Shown here: positions 31,570-42,696 of the stretch, one piece after another
Layout: every line of letters starts with the position of its first letter
How positions within the stretch are numbered: position 1 is the stretch's first letter
Assembly (NCBI GenBank): GCA_964017045.1
Contig: OZ024802.1
Location: forward strand, 8,427,553-8,491,552
Direction: 5' to 3'
Length of the DNA: 64,000 bases
DNA from: Omphiscola glabra
Lineage: Eukaryota > Mollusca > Gastropoda > Lymnaeidae
Notes under the pieces: model-generated
Databases searched by the model: none
What the model was told of the DNA's origin: nothing
The model's input: only the letters and a program-made list of their open reading frames with translations
Position numbers and translations under genes: made by a program

Positions 31570-31632
31570 ATGATGACCGCCATGGCTTTTGATAGGCCGA
31601 CCATCTTCTCAATGAGTGAGTTGGCAGCAAGG
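31570..31632 (+). CDS. Candidate first coding exon, 21 codons, phase 0 donor
   Basis: An acceptor-like CTTGCTCTGCAAACAG ends near 31541. About 28 bases later tandem ATG codons occur in the context CCAACATGATGACC. The peptide MMTAMAFDRPTIFSMSELAA ends in Arg. The donor AGG|GTGAGT at 31633 fits the consensus, and the exon leaves in phase 0, like the start exon at 4645. It could be an alternative start exon (with a short non-coding part) of the same gene, or belong to another. The protein is not recognised. The shortness of the open segment is the main doubt. Confidence 0.4.
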
Positions 31633-31684
31633 GTGAGTTATGTCGTTCTTCTTTTTAAATTGTTGTGTCATTGATATATTATAG

Positions 31685-31765
31685 GTAAGAATGTAGTATC
31701 AATTGCTTACAATAGTGTAAGAATGTAGTGATCAATTGCTCACAATAGTGTAAGAATGTAGTGAG
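31685..31765. repeat. 33-bp repeat, 2-3 copies
   Basis: Repeated GTAAGAATGTAGTGATCAAT with TGCTCACAATAGT. Confidence 0.85.
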
Positions 31766-32198
31766 GACTTGCTTAAATTAGCAGTAATATAATACCAATG
31801 TAGCTCATCCATTTATGTCATTACACCTGTTTGTTTATTTTTGTTTATTTATTTTTCTCCCCCGTCTTGTTTGTGTTTATAAGAGGTCTTTAAATTTCGG
31901 AACCTTTTTGTTGTATGATGAATAGAATTGTCTACTATGAAATTAAATGTGAACAAAATGTTCTTTCCGGGGTCGTGATAATCGGCAGGTCGTGAAGAAC
32001 TCTTTAATCTCAGGTATGACCTATACGCGACGACTTGTTGAGAACCCCTGCATCCGTGGGCGTAGCTGAAATGGAACGTAGTGCTCATATACACAGGGCA
32101 TATAACGTCATAAAATGTTGTATAATTCATCTACAAGACGGCCTTTACAATATAGTGTGCCAAAATGGATCAGAGCTCCCATTTCCCACCCTTAGCCC
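31766..32198. other. No gene seen
   Basis: AT-rich; an open frame starts at 32035 but only because the following array is stop-free. Confidence 0.35.
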
Positions 32199-33122
32199 AC
32201 TGTACCCCAGTGCGTCCAACTGTGCCCCAGTGTGTCCAAATATTCCCCAGTGTGTCCAACTGTGTCCCAGTGTGTCTAACTGTGACCCAGTGTGTCCAAC
32301 TGTGCCCCAGTGTGTCCAAATATTCCCCAGTGTGTCCAACTGTGTCCCAGTGTGTCTAACTGTGACCCAGTGTGTCCAACTGTGTCCTAGTGTGTCCAGC
32401 TGTGTCCCAGTGTGTCCAACTGTGTCCCAGTGTGTCCAACTGTGCCCCAGTGTATCCAACAATTCCTCAGTGGGTTCAACTGTGCACCAGTGTGTCCAAC
32501 TGTGCCCCAGTGTGTCCAACTGCGTCCCAGTGTGTCTAACTGTGACCCAGTGTGTCCAACTGTGTCCTAGTGTGTCCAACTGTGTCCCAGTATGTCCAAC
32601 TGTGTCCCAGTGTGTCCAACTGTGTCTCGGTGTGTCCAACTGTGCCCCAGTGTATCCAACAATTCCTCAGTGTGTCCAACTGTGCACCAGTGTGTCCAAC
32701 TGTGCCCCAGTGTGTCCAACTGTGCCCCAGTGTATCCAACAATTCCTCAGTGTGTTCAACTGTGCACCAGTGTGTCCAACTGTGCCCCAGTGTGTCCAAC
32801 TGTGTCCACGTGTGTCCAAATGTGTTCAACTGTGCCCCAGTATGTCCAACTGTGTCCCAGTGTGTTCAACTGTGCACCAGTGTGTCCAACTATTCCCCAG
32901 TGTCCAACTGTGTCCCAGTGTGTTCAACTGTGCACCAGTGTGTCCAACTGTGCCCCAGTGTGTCAAAATGTGTCCAATTGTGTCCAACTGTGTCCCAGTA
33001 TCTCCAACTGTGCCCCAGTGTGTCCAACTGTGTCCAACTGTGCCCCAGTGTGTACAACTGTGTCCAACTGTGTCCAGTGTGTCCAACTGTGCCCCAGTGT
33101 GTCCAACTGTGCCGCAGTGTGC
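32199..33122. repeat. 20-bp minisatellite, about 46 copies
   Basis: The unit is GTGTCCAACTGTGCCCCAGT with variants (GTCTAACTGTGACCCAG, AACAATTCCTCAGT). The order of variants recurs in blocks of 6-9 units. Near 32820-33080 unit lengths vary. Frames up to 380 codons are artefacts. Confidence 0.97.
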
Positions 33123-33825
33123 TCGTCTTACTTACAACAAACGGGAATTGTTAAAATGTTATACAATTGAAGCATAAAAACAAATGGCAAAATTCTTCAA
33201 ATGAAACATGTCATCTTAAAAAAAAGATTTCCTGAGACATTGTAATTGGAATTTGTCAACCTGCGTTATTTTTGTGTATTGTTTTATTTTTTACTTTGAA
33301 TCCCAATGCTCGCAATCAAATCACTCAAGTGGGATCCCACATCCCAACCCCTCCTCATATCTCTTTCTCCGCCCTTGTCCGTAAGGGGGGGGGGGGCCTT
33401 ACTGCTTGTGTCTACAGCGATTACCCTGTAGAAGCTCGTGACGTGAAGTGAATACATTTGGCTGTGAAGCGAACAGTGGCGTGACAGCTAAGTTTGAAGA
33501 GAATAATAATAGCTATGGGGGGCACCTTAGCGGTTTAAGAAAAGGTTGGGGGTTAGGGGTCTGGTGGGGGGAGGGAGGGAGGGGGCGAACATTATGGACG
33601 GTTGTTAAAATACTACATTATGCTATGCTCGAATCATGTTAGATTTGTCTTTACTGAGTTGTGTTCTTTTTTAAGTTGTATATCTTCAATTATGTTCTAG
33701 TTTGATCACGTGGTATGGATTTTCTGATTTGAAGGCACAATTTCCTGCTAATGTAGCAAATGTAATAATAGAAGTGGTGAGTGTCAAGGTACGTTTTGTC
33801 ATAGTTGAATGACCTGATCTGTTAA
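33123..33825. other. No gene seen
   Basis: Contains a 12-bp G run near 33387-33398. Confidence 0.35.
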
Positions 33826-34962
33826 CTCAGAGTTGTCTGTGTACACAGTTATCATCATTATATGCTCAGAGCTGTCTGTGTACACAGTTATCATCATTAT
33901 ATGCTCAGAGCTGTCTGTGTACACAGTCATTATCATTCTATGATCAGAGCTGTCTGTGTACACAGTCATTATCATTCTATGACCAGAGCTGTCTGTGTAC
34001 ACAGTCATTATCATTCTATGACCAGAGCTGTCTGTGTACACAGTCATTATCATTCTATGATCAGAGCTGTCTGTGTACACAGTTATTATCATTCTATGAC
34101 CAGAGCTGTCTGTGTACACAGTTATTATCATTCTATGATCAGAGCTTTCTGTGTACACAGTTATTATCATTCTATGACCAGAGCTGTCTGTGTACACAGT
34201 CATTATCATTCTATGATCAGAGCTGTCTGTGTACACAGTTATTATCATTCTATGACCAGAGCTGTCTGTGTACACAGTTATTATCATTCTATGATCAGAG
34301 CTTTCTGTGTACACAGTTATTATCATTCTATGACCAGAGCTGTCTGTATACACAGTCATTATCATTCTATGATCAGAGCTTTCTGTGTACACAGTCATTA
34401 TCATTCTATGATCAGAGCTGTCTGTGTACACAGTTATTATCATTCTATGACCAGAGCTGTCTGTGTACACAGTCATTATCATTCTATGATCAGAGCTGTC
34501 TGTGTACACAGTCATTATCATTCTATGATCAGAGCTGTCTGTGTACACAGTCATTATCATTCTATGACCAGAGCTGTCTGTGTACACAGTCATTATCATT
34601 CTATGACCAGAGCTTTCTGTGTACACAGTTATTATCATTCTATGATCAGAGCTTTCTGTGTACACAGTCATTATCATTCTATGACCAGAGCTGTCTGTGT
34701 ACACAGTCATTATCATTCTATGACCAGAGCTTTCTGTGTACACAGTTATTATCATTCTATGATCAGAGCTTTCTGTGTACACAGTCATTATCATTCTATG
34801 ATCAGAGCTGTCTGTGTACACAGTCATTATCATTCTATGATCAGAGCTGTCTGTGTACACAGTCATTATCATTCTATGACCAGAGCTGTCTGTGTACACA
34901 GTCATTATCATTCTATGATCAGAGCTTTCTGTGTACACAGTTATTATCATTCTACGATCAAA
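33826..34962. repeat. 39-bp minisatellite, about 29 copies
   Basis: The unit contains TATGATCAGAGCTGTCTGTG followed by TACACAGTCATTATCATTC, with a palindrome TGTGTACACA in each copy. Four binary sites (ATC/ACC, GTC/TTC, GTC/GTT at two places) vary in mosaic order. It is 13 codons long, so frames of 378 and 425 codons are open on both strands; these are artefacts. Confidence 0.97.
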
Positions 34963-35527
34963 GTTTGTTTTATTGAGCTGATTGTTCAAATGTTGTAGTG
35001 GTCCAGGGAAAAGGTGGGGGTGGGGGGGGACTCTATGTTTATCTAAAAATAGTTTTAAAACGGCGTCTCTCAACATCTCTCATTAAATTTAATTTAATAA
35101 AATATATTTGATATATGACAAAATAAATTTAACTAAAAAATATGTTCTGTTGATTAATAAGAAACAATTTTAAGGTTAGTTGAGAGATTTGGTCACGTGA
35201 TCCGTGTCGCTTCATTGTCCACTGCTTATCCTTAGAAACGGATAACTATCTAATAACATGCTTGCTAGGCAAAAGTTGGATATAGCAGCCTGTAGTGAAA
35301 AAAAAATTAAACTATATGAGTTTCGCATTTTTTACACGTTGCTAATTCTAGTTTTGAATCCGTCATTAAATATGTATTTACATGCAAATGTTTCTGACAA
35401 ATGTTTTCATATATGAATCTTTATTTGTATATGTCTCACTATGTTGATTTTGGAAGAAAATTAAATCGTTTTCTTTCTCTTTTTACCTTGTGTCGTAAAG
35501 TTTGAGTTACGATTTAGGTCGTGGCAT
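34963..35527. other. No gene seen
   Basis: AT-rich. Confidence 0.35.
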
Positions 35528-35696
35528 TTAATATGTCGCTATTAACATTTAATATGTCGACAATAACATTTAATATGTCGACAATAACATTTAATATGTC
35601 GACAATAACATTTAATATGTCGACAATAACATTTAATATGTCGCTATTAACATTTAATATGTCGACAATAACATTTAATATGTCGACAATAACATT
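35528..35696. repeat. 21-bp minisatellite, 8 copies
   Basis: AACATTTAATATGTCGACAA plus T, with TCGCTATT in copies 1 and 6. Confidence 0.95.
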
Positions 35697-35772
35697 ACAA
35701 TTTAAAATTAAGCTACATTTTTTTTCCTTTCCAAAAAACTTGGACTCCAAGCATGGAAAAGACAAGTATTAA

Positions 35773-35855
35773 TTGGGTCTGAGTGGTAGGAAGTAGTGAG
35801 GCAGGCCAAAGCCCTACATGGGCTGTAGCACCACAGGGGTGGATGGATTTCCAAA
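35773..35855 (+). mobile_element. Possible LINE 3' end remnant
   Basis: AGTGAGGCAGGCCAAAGCCC, then GGGCTGTAGCACCAC and a GGATGGAT tail resemble 3' ends of RTE-like retrotransposons as I recall them. It is short, so confidence is limited. Confidence 0.35.
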
Positions 35856-36514
35856 TAATTACCTTATAATTTAAAAGTATTTTTTTCCTGAAAACATCGG
35901 TGTAAGGGCTACTTTGACTTCATGTGAATGTCATCGTGAGTAGAAGAAAATGATTGAGAACCTTTGTAATAGAGCTACTGGGCTTAGTCCTTCAGCGCAG
36001 TTAACTCTATTTTACCGGTCCCTGGCTTATAGCGACAATTTGTAACACTGTCACTGGTTGATTTTGTTTCTTTTTTAATTTAAGAAAAAACGTGCATTCC
36101 AAAAGTTTTGACCTGGGATTTCCCGAGATGGGAGAATTTCCCGGGAAGTCTTTTAGTTACTAAAAATCGTGCGAGAGAACCCCGCGTATTACCCTAGTAT
36201 TACCCTAGTATTACACTAGCATTACCATAGTATTACCCGTCCCCCTAATAAGTTAGCAACATTGATTAACAAGTGTAAAAATGTCATGGGCTGGGGGGGG
36301 GGATGTGTTACAAGATTTGAGAACGAATCGTTTATTCCCCATTCCCTATAATTAAGGTCAATTTATTCATGCAGCATAAACACGGAGCTAAACTATGAAT
36401 AGAGTTGTCACGACAACAGTGGCATGTAGTGTTGCTGTTATTGTGTGACAGTGACGACTTCATTCTAATTAATCCTATTTTCAACCCGATTAATCTATGG
36501 TGAAACGTTTGTAA
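35856..36514. other. No gene; small repeat
   Basis: 36185-36238 carries about five ATTACCCTAGT-like units; the rest is unassigned. Confidence 0.4.
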
Positions 36515-36625
36515 GTATCTAATGGTGTACTAAATAGTAGACCACTTTTATAACTATGTAATGGTGTACTAAATAGTAGACCACTTTTATAACTATCTAA
36601 TGGTTCACTAAAAAGTAGAATTTAT
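36515..36625. repeat. 39-bp repeat, about 3 copies
   Basis: The unit contains TCTAATGGTGTACTAAATAG followed by TAGACCACTTTTATAAC. Confidence 0.85.
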
Positions 36626-37580
36626 AACTCATTTTTTTTATTTTTTGAAGTGGGAGGGAGGTGTATCTTTATTGGTCATGAAACCATAGCTTTTGGTTTG
36701 TTTAATTATATAAATATATATATATATATAATTATTTTTTTTCTTTATTTGCTAATAAAAATGATATTTCTCTTTGATACATGGTTACGTTAAGGAAAAT
36801 AAAATGTTCATTAGCTGACATAATTTTATTTAAACTTAAGCCTTGGTATTAAAGACTAAATCGTACGACATCCTTCCTACGTGTTTTCGAGACGATGGTG
36901 TAGCTTCATTAAATGGCTTACGAAGTCCATCCTGAAATGGAAATCTTGATTAAAGGGTCAGCAATTCTACGTGCATATTTTACAAAAAAATTAAATATTG
37001 CGTCCAAAAATCGTATGAAAACTCGTATTTACATAAAAACATTGGTACTGTAAAGCAAGGCAGTAAGGTTAGTGTACATTTTTTTTCAAGCTCTAAATTT
37101 ACAACGGCAAACTAGCGTACTAATAGCGAGATTGACCTTTGCTTCCAGCGTATCCGTGTAAAACTTTTTGTTGCATGTAGCAATGAGCGCACGGCACGCT
37201 CGTCAATCATGAGACGAACATACATGACAGGACATTCGTCGTATTGATAGCACCGTCATTGACCGTTGTCCCATGGTAACCCATCAGCTCCGGTGCAGGA
37301 CATGAAAAGTGTGGAAGTTTATGAGAGTGAATGGTGACGATATTTCGTTACACTAGACTTTGGTGGTCAAGCGGGAATGCTCCGGCTCAGATTGATTGAA
37401 GAAGATTATCACCGCTCTGGTCACGGGCATGTCCTGATATCCTTATTGCTTCAGAGGCTGCGATCTCACCATAGAAGTGTGTACTTTGATCGTCAGTTGA
37501 CCATTTGACCATTTGACCAACTGAGAGATCAACTTTGTTGACGCTGTAGTAGTCCGATATGTACTTCGTCTGTGTCATTG
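36626..37580. other. No gene assigned; GC-richer segment near 37120-37580
   Basis: AT repeats lie at 36705-36730. A 65-codon minus-strand frame (37584-37387) starting MAMTQTKYISDYYSVNKVDL looks protein-like but has no splice sites or homology I can name. Confidence 0.3.
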
Positions 37581-37584
37581 CCAT

Positions 37585-37777
37585 ATGACCTCGACATTGC
37601 TATGTGACCCCGACGATGATATATGACCTCAACAATGCTATATTACCTCGCAATTGTTATATGACCTCGACATTGCTATATGACCTCCACATTGCTATAT
37701 GACCTCGACATTGCTATATGACCTCGACAATGCTATATGACCTCGACAATGCTATATGACCCCGACATTGCTATAGG
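37585..37777. repeat. 19-bp minisatellite, left part
   Basis: Units GCTATATGACCTCGACATT, about 10 copies, more diverged than the right part. Confidence 0.95.
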
Positions 37778-37810
37778 ACAAAAATGTTGGACTGCGATAA
37801 AGCTTTAAAA

Positions 37811-37978
37811 TAGATTAAATAGACACGAACAATCTGTGTCAATATAACAATATATATTAAGCTTTAATAATAATTTTAGATTACACATAAGTCAACGTTT
37901 CGGCACTTGCCTTCACCAGGACCGACACGTTGACTTATGTGTATTGTAAAATTATTACGTTCGTGTCTATTTAATCTA
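37811..37978. mobile_element. Inverted-repeat insertion with hammerhead-like core
   Basis: The 20-bp ends are perfect inverted repeats: TAGATTAAATAGACACGAAC (37811-37830) and its complement (37959-37978). Inside, a 15-bp perfect inverted repeat ACACATAAGTCAACG (37883-37897) and its complement (37928-37942) enclose, on the minus strand, CTGGTGA, a small GGC...GCC hairpin and GAAAC. It separates two halves of the 19-bp array; 33 extra bases (37778-37810) lie on the left. The family is unknown. Confidence 0.65.
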
Positions 37979-38412
37979 TTGCTATATGACCCCGACGTTG
38001 CTATATGACCTCGACATTGTTATATGACCTCGACATTGCTATATGACCTCGACATTGCTATATGACCTCGACATTGCTATATGACCTCGACATTGCTATA
38101 TGACCTCGACATTGCTATATGACCTCGACATTGCTATATGACCCCGACATTGCTTTATGACCTCGACATTGCTATATGACCTCGACATTGCTATATGACC
38201 TCGACATTGCTATATGACCTCGACATTGCTATATGACCTCGACATTGCTATATGACCTCGACATTGCTATATGACCCCGACATTGCTATATGACCTCGAC
38301 ATTGCTATATGACCTCGACATTGCTATATGACCTCGACATTGCTATATGACCTCGACATTGCTATATGACCTCGAAACTTTGTTACATGACCTCGACATT
38401 GTTACATGACCA
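37979..38412. repeat. 19-bp minisatellite, right part
   Basis: About 22 highly uniform GCTATATGACCTCGACATT units, with occasional CCCCGAC variants. Confidence 0.97.
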
Positions 38413-39318
38413 ATCCGTGAGGTTACATTCCGATTGTTATAAGACCATTTGAAAATAGGACAAAAGCATGACGTCATCATTTCTATGTTGCAGTGCAATG
38501 CATTTATCTCTGTTTCCTGTTATTCCATAAATCATACCTACGTGATGATTCAATTTGATAACATAAATTACTTTAGAATTTACCAACCTACCTTGGCAAT
38601 ATTAAATGATGCCATTGATTATTTACCCAGGAAGCATTGCGTGCCCCGATACCCAACAAGCCAATAGCGTTTCGAACGGCAATTCAAATAATGGCTGATA
38701 CGTGCAGAAGACAAATTGGTCTGTTACGACTTGAAATGTATTGTAACACTAGATCAGCTAAGCTCTTCGCAGTTGGCTTTTTCTTCTCCAGCGAATGCTC
38801 TTGTGCAATCGTAATTTGTCCCCATTATGTTTTTTTCTAAATTTATACATATACAGAAAGTCGAATACTGAAAACCGAAAGGAAATTTTGTTAAATACGT
38901 TTCTTAGTAGTTGATATTACAATTTCACTTTAACAATCACTGATGTATCGATTATTCTTTACTCCTCGAGTACTTTCCCCGTCTCACTACCCTTTCTATT
39001 ATAAGGTATTATGTTCCTATAATAAATCTGGAATCATCCGTAAAATGAGTTATTGTTTTATAAATAAAATTTTCTTTTTAATTCATTTGTTTTGATATGC
39101 TATTAATAACATGAAATAACAGATGCCATTGATTATTTGGCGTCATAAAAAGGAGTCGATCTTTTGGAGTCGCAAAATTTTAGGCCCAGAAGTGAGAGAT
39201 ATGAAATATACAAAATGTTTATAGTGTTAGTTCTTTTAGCTACCCAATCATTGTTACTGTGCCTACTTTAAACTGATGGTGACTACCTCAACTTCTTCAT
39301 CTTCTTCTTATGTTTGAG
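38413..39318. other. No gene seen
   Basis: AT-rich; CRE palindrome at 38470-38477. Confidence 0.35.
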
Positions 39319-39319
39319 G

Positions 39320-39640
39320 GCCCACGATCAATTTATTGATCATTCTGGCTCCTGGTTTGAATTCAAAGTTTGCCTTCTCTTAGATGAGTTGCCGTCCAAG
39401 GCTAACGAGTCCCTTCCACCCCGGAGTTGCCGGAATGTTTCATGCCATCACTGTCATCCGCCTATCGGGACTCCATCGCCGGGTTTTGAATTCAGAGTTT
39501 CCTTCTCTTAGATGAGTTGCCATCCAAGGTTAACGAGTCCCATCCAACCGTGTTGCTTGACTGGGCTTTGGTGGGGATTGAACTCCAGACCATCAACTTG
39601 AGATTTGCTCAGTTTAGACCACTGGGCCACCCAGCAACTA
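39320..39640 (-). mobile_element. tRNA-derived SINE (full head) plus partial tail copy
   Basis: On the minus strand the head (39640 downward) has an A box TGGCCCAGTGG and a B box GTTCAATCCC, followed by a body with CTCGTTAACCTTGGATGGCA and CATCTAAGAGAAGG. A second partial tail copy (39320-39426) repeats the body. The same family occurs at 52524-52735. Confidence 0.75.
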
Positions 39641-40679
39641 GACAGTGGCTACCTCAATCAACTGGCTACCTTGACCCTAACTTTTAGTTTCCCTCTTAGC
39701 TAACCGTGCCGGAATACGAACCTTTTGTTCCCCAATTGAGAACCTCTCACGGATTATTCCAATCCACCATCCTAAAGTACCCTTGTTAGTACGCTAATAT
39801 ATAATTGTTAAAATCTGTTGCTCTCTAGCCGGTCTGGTCGTTGAACATCATGTAGGTCGTACGCATAAATAATGGACAGTTACAATATATACCCACTGGG
39901 ATCACTCACTGACCCACACCATCCCACCATAACCCTCACATTAGCAAAAACTGAATATCAAGTCACGAATTACAATATTTTTTTTTTTTAATTTCTCCAT
40001 ATTTCACGAAAAAACTTTAACCAGATGAACTAGCTGACCTCGAAGACATACACTTTAATATGAAACAGGTAACATTTGTTTAGACCCCTCAGTTTTACAT
40101 TGTATTATTGGTATTTATGAATGTAACTTCGTGAAAATATTGCTAACTTTTTATCGGGGTTAAAGATTATATATATATATCAGCATATGATTTTACTGCT
40201 CTACTCTTGGCATTTGTGACTAAAACGAGATCACGCGCTGAGCCCATCACGCATCATTACCCTGGTGAGAGCCAAGACTTTACCAGTCCGTTTTCTGTGG
40301 TAAATGAGTTACTGGAACGATGCAGATCAATCGCTAGGCTCGCGTATTGAACCAGTGAGCCAAGCCATCTCACAGCAAGATCAAAGACGCACGAACGGAA
40401 ACTTTTTGAGCCAAACCAACGCTCGGTGTACGTACGAATTTTGATTATTTTAATAATAGCTTCCATTTCAAGATGGTGCATTAAGGGGCGTCTATCCCCA
40501 TCCCTCCCTTGTGGTGGAAACCAACCCCCCTCTCGGGGCCGTCGCGTGATCTTTGCAGGCCCCCATTGCCACATTTATGGTTTGGGCTCCCTTCAATTCA
40601 AAGTTAATCTTTTGTTTTTGTTTGCTCATTTTAATATGACTTAAAATGTAAAACAAGGAAAAAAAATATAAAAATTGTG
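39641..40679. other. No gene seen
   Basis: Mixed composition; a moderately GC-rich part at 40240-40580 has open frames on both strands without splice support. Confidence 0.35.
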
Positions 40680-40765
40680 TGTTATCAACACCACCCTATG
40701 GTGTTATCAACCCCACCTAATTGGGTTATCAACCTCACCTCCTGGTGCCATCAACCTCACCTGAA
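40680..40765. repeat. About 27-bp degenerate repeat, 3 copies
   Basis: Units with GTTATCAACCCCACCT. Confidence 0.7.
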
Positions 40766-40895
40766 AGTCTATTCTTGTGACAGTCTATTCTTGTGACAGT
40801 CTATTCTTGTGACAGTCTATTCTTGTGACAGTCTATTCTTGTGAAAGTCTATTCTTGTGAAAGTCTATTCTTGTGAAAGTCTATTCTTGTGAACG
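40766..40895. repeat. 16-bp tandem repeat, 8 copies
   Basis: AGTCTATTCTTGTGAC and AGTCTATTCTTGTGAA units; the change from C to A occurs once along the array. Confidence 0.97.
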
Positions 40896-41352
40896 TACAC
40901 GTTTTTAATAAGCCTGTGCTGTTCTGGGTCCAGAAGCTGCTTTTATGTTAGTGATTTAGATTCATGAGACTATATAAAAAAAACAACTATCTCTGGAATT
41001 ATCATTAATAGCCTACTGATATCATTATTAATTCAATTAGCTTTACACAACGCTCTCTGCGTGTACACTTCACAGATCCCTAACGTTTGCAGCACACACC
41101 CAGTATATTTTTATATCCTTTGAGTTTTACTTGCAAAGGCATTCATCTTGCTTCCTAATTATGCACTAAAAAGTTTGTAAAAACAGCCCCAAAGTTTAGC
41201 AATGGTTAATGAAAATTACACAAATGTTCGTTGATTTATACAAACCTTGCCATGTGCGGCTAATATCCTAGGTACGCCCCTGTCGTTACGCGACCATCAC
41301 AGACGCACTAGAAACGAGTGTTAGGCGGGTTGTGGGGGGAGGGGGGGGATGG
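40896..41352. other. No gene; end of a degraded MITE
   Basis: CCTAGGTACGCCCCTG near 41270-41285 resembles a terminus of the CAGTGGCGTAG-type superfamily, but no partner end was found. Confidence 0.3.
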
Positions 41353-41360
41353 GTAGACAC

Positions 41361-42091
41361 TAGAGACCGACCGAGTTTCGGCTTCGGTTTCGGCGCCGAA
41401 AGTTGTCCATTTTAAGAGACCCCGTTAAAAATAAAAAATATCTCCCCACCAATGGGGACAAGGGGGGTGGGGTTGGTTGCCGAACGAAATGATTACGTAA
41501 TCAGCACGGTAAGACTAATGTGTTAGTACTGGGCTTAATATTAATACAGCGATATCTTGCCAGCTAGTTATGAAAACACAAAGCATTAGTATGACGATAA
41601 ACGCGAAACATTGTGGTGATATTTTTATAACCTTAATAACTGATATTATGATTTTATTGTAGGTATATATTCTTGGCTGTAATTATATTATAAAAGCAAA
41701 GGACACTCAAGGGTCTATTTTGCATGTATTTCGGTCCCCCCTGTCCAAATTTTCTCTTACCATACTACTTGATAAAAACATTTTTTAAGAAATTTAAATT
41801 ACTTTTAAATTAAAATGGTAAAACCCAAAGTATTCCTTTGATGTTTATTTATTGATTATCACGATGATCTCAGTTTTTATTGATACTTTCCCCCATCATT
41901 TTTCGATGTATGCAGACTGTGTAAGTGAACGAATTTCAAAATATCTAAGTACTTCGGTCTCGGTTTCGGTTTCTGCCGAAAGTCTCGTTATCTTTTTGTT
42001 TCGGCTTCACTTTCGGCCGAAGGTCATTTTTAACTTTCGGCCTGGTTTCGATTTCGGTCGAAATCAGAAAATCACTTTCGGTCGGTCTATA
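41361..42091. mobile_element. 731-bp non-autonomous hAT-like element
   Basis: Ends TAGAGACCGACCGA and TTCGGTCGGTCTATA are inverted repeats. 8-bp flanks GTAGACAC (41353-41360) and GTAGACAT (42092-42099) match at 7 of 8 positions. Subterminal sequences are rich in TTTCGG and CCGAAA motifs in both orientations, typical of transposase-binding arrays. No transposase frame is present. Confidence 0.7.
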
Positions 42092-42400
42092 GTAGACATC
42101 ATACTTATTTCTGACATTGAAAAAAACGTAATTTCTTCATTACTGAAATCAATAAATCTGTAAAAATCGAAGATTTAAAGACTTAATTAAGCAACCCCTA
42201 CAATGTACTAGCGAGCAATAGAGGAGTGCAGCGGAAAATATAACAAAACATGCATACAAGTAGCTCTCTTTATAAGAATCACAATTAGTGCTTCCTCCCC
42301 ACCCCCCCCCCCCCCACCCCCCATGATAACAAACATAGATTGTAAATTTAATGGTGGGAAAAAAACGTCGCAAACTGTCAGAAATGTGATCTAGTGGTGG

Positions 42401-42583
42401 CAGTGGCGTAGCGAGCTTAACTCGCGCCCGGGGCACAATACCTTTTTAGCGCCCCCCAATACCTTTTTAGCGCCCCCCTATTCGAAAACCATGCAATATT
42501 ATAGTAAAATATACCATTTGGCGCCCCTTTGTGAGTAGCGCCCGGGGCATGATTCCCCCTTGCCCCCCCTCACTACGCCACTG
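42401..42583. mobile_element. 'CAGTGGCGTAG' hAT-type MITE, copy 5 (183 bp)
   Basis: Ends CAGTGGCGTAGCGAG and CTCACTACGCCACTG. A perfect 8-bp duplication AGTGGTGG lies at 42393-42400 and 42584-42591. Confidence 0.88.
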
Positions 42584-42696
42584 AGTGGTGGTTACTTTAA
42601 TGGGTCATTTCTGGTATCACTTTTCCTTGATTTATACAAACCTATTAAACATTTCATCACTTCAAGAGCGCGCTCTTCAAACACCAGGATACCGCG

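Noticed and set aside
32035..33177. Frame of 380 codons rich in CPSVSN
   Set aside because: 20-bp array artefact; the 60 leading codons show no protein-like features.
33799..35076. Minus-strand open frame of 425 codons with 13-residue repeats
   Set aside because: Direct translation of the 39-bp minisatellite; the opposite strand is open as well, and there is no non-repetitive coding flank.
37387..37584. Minus-strand 65-codon frame starting MAMTQTKYIS
   Set aside because: Protein-like in composition but without splice sites, promoter or recognisable homology, and its start lies at the edge of the 19-bp array.
39530..39640. Possible tRNA gene on the minus strand
   Set aside because: A and B boxes are present, but the sequence continues into a SINE body and cannot fold a proper acceptor stem.
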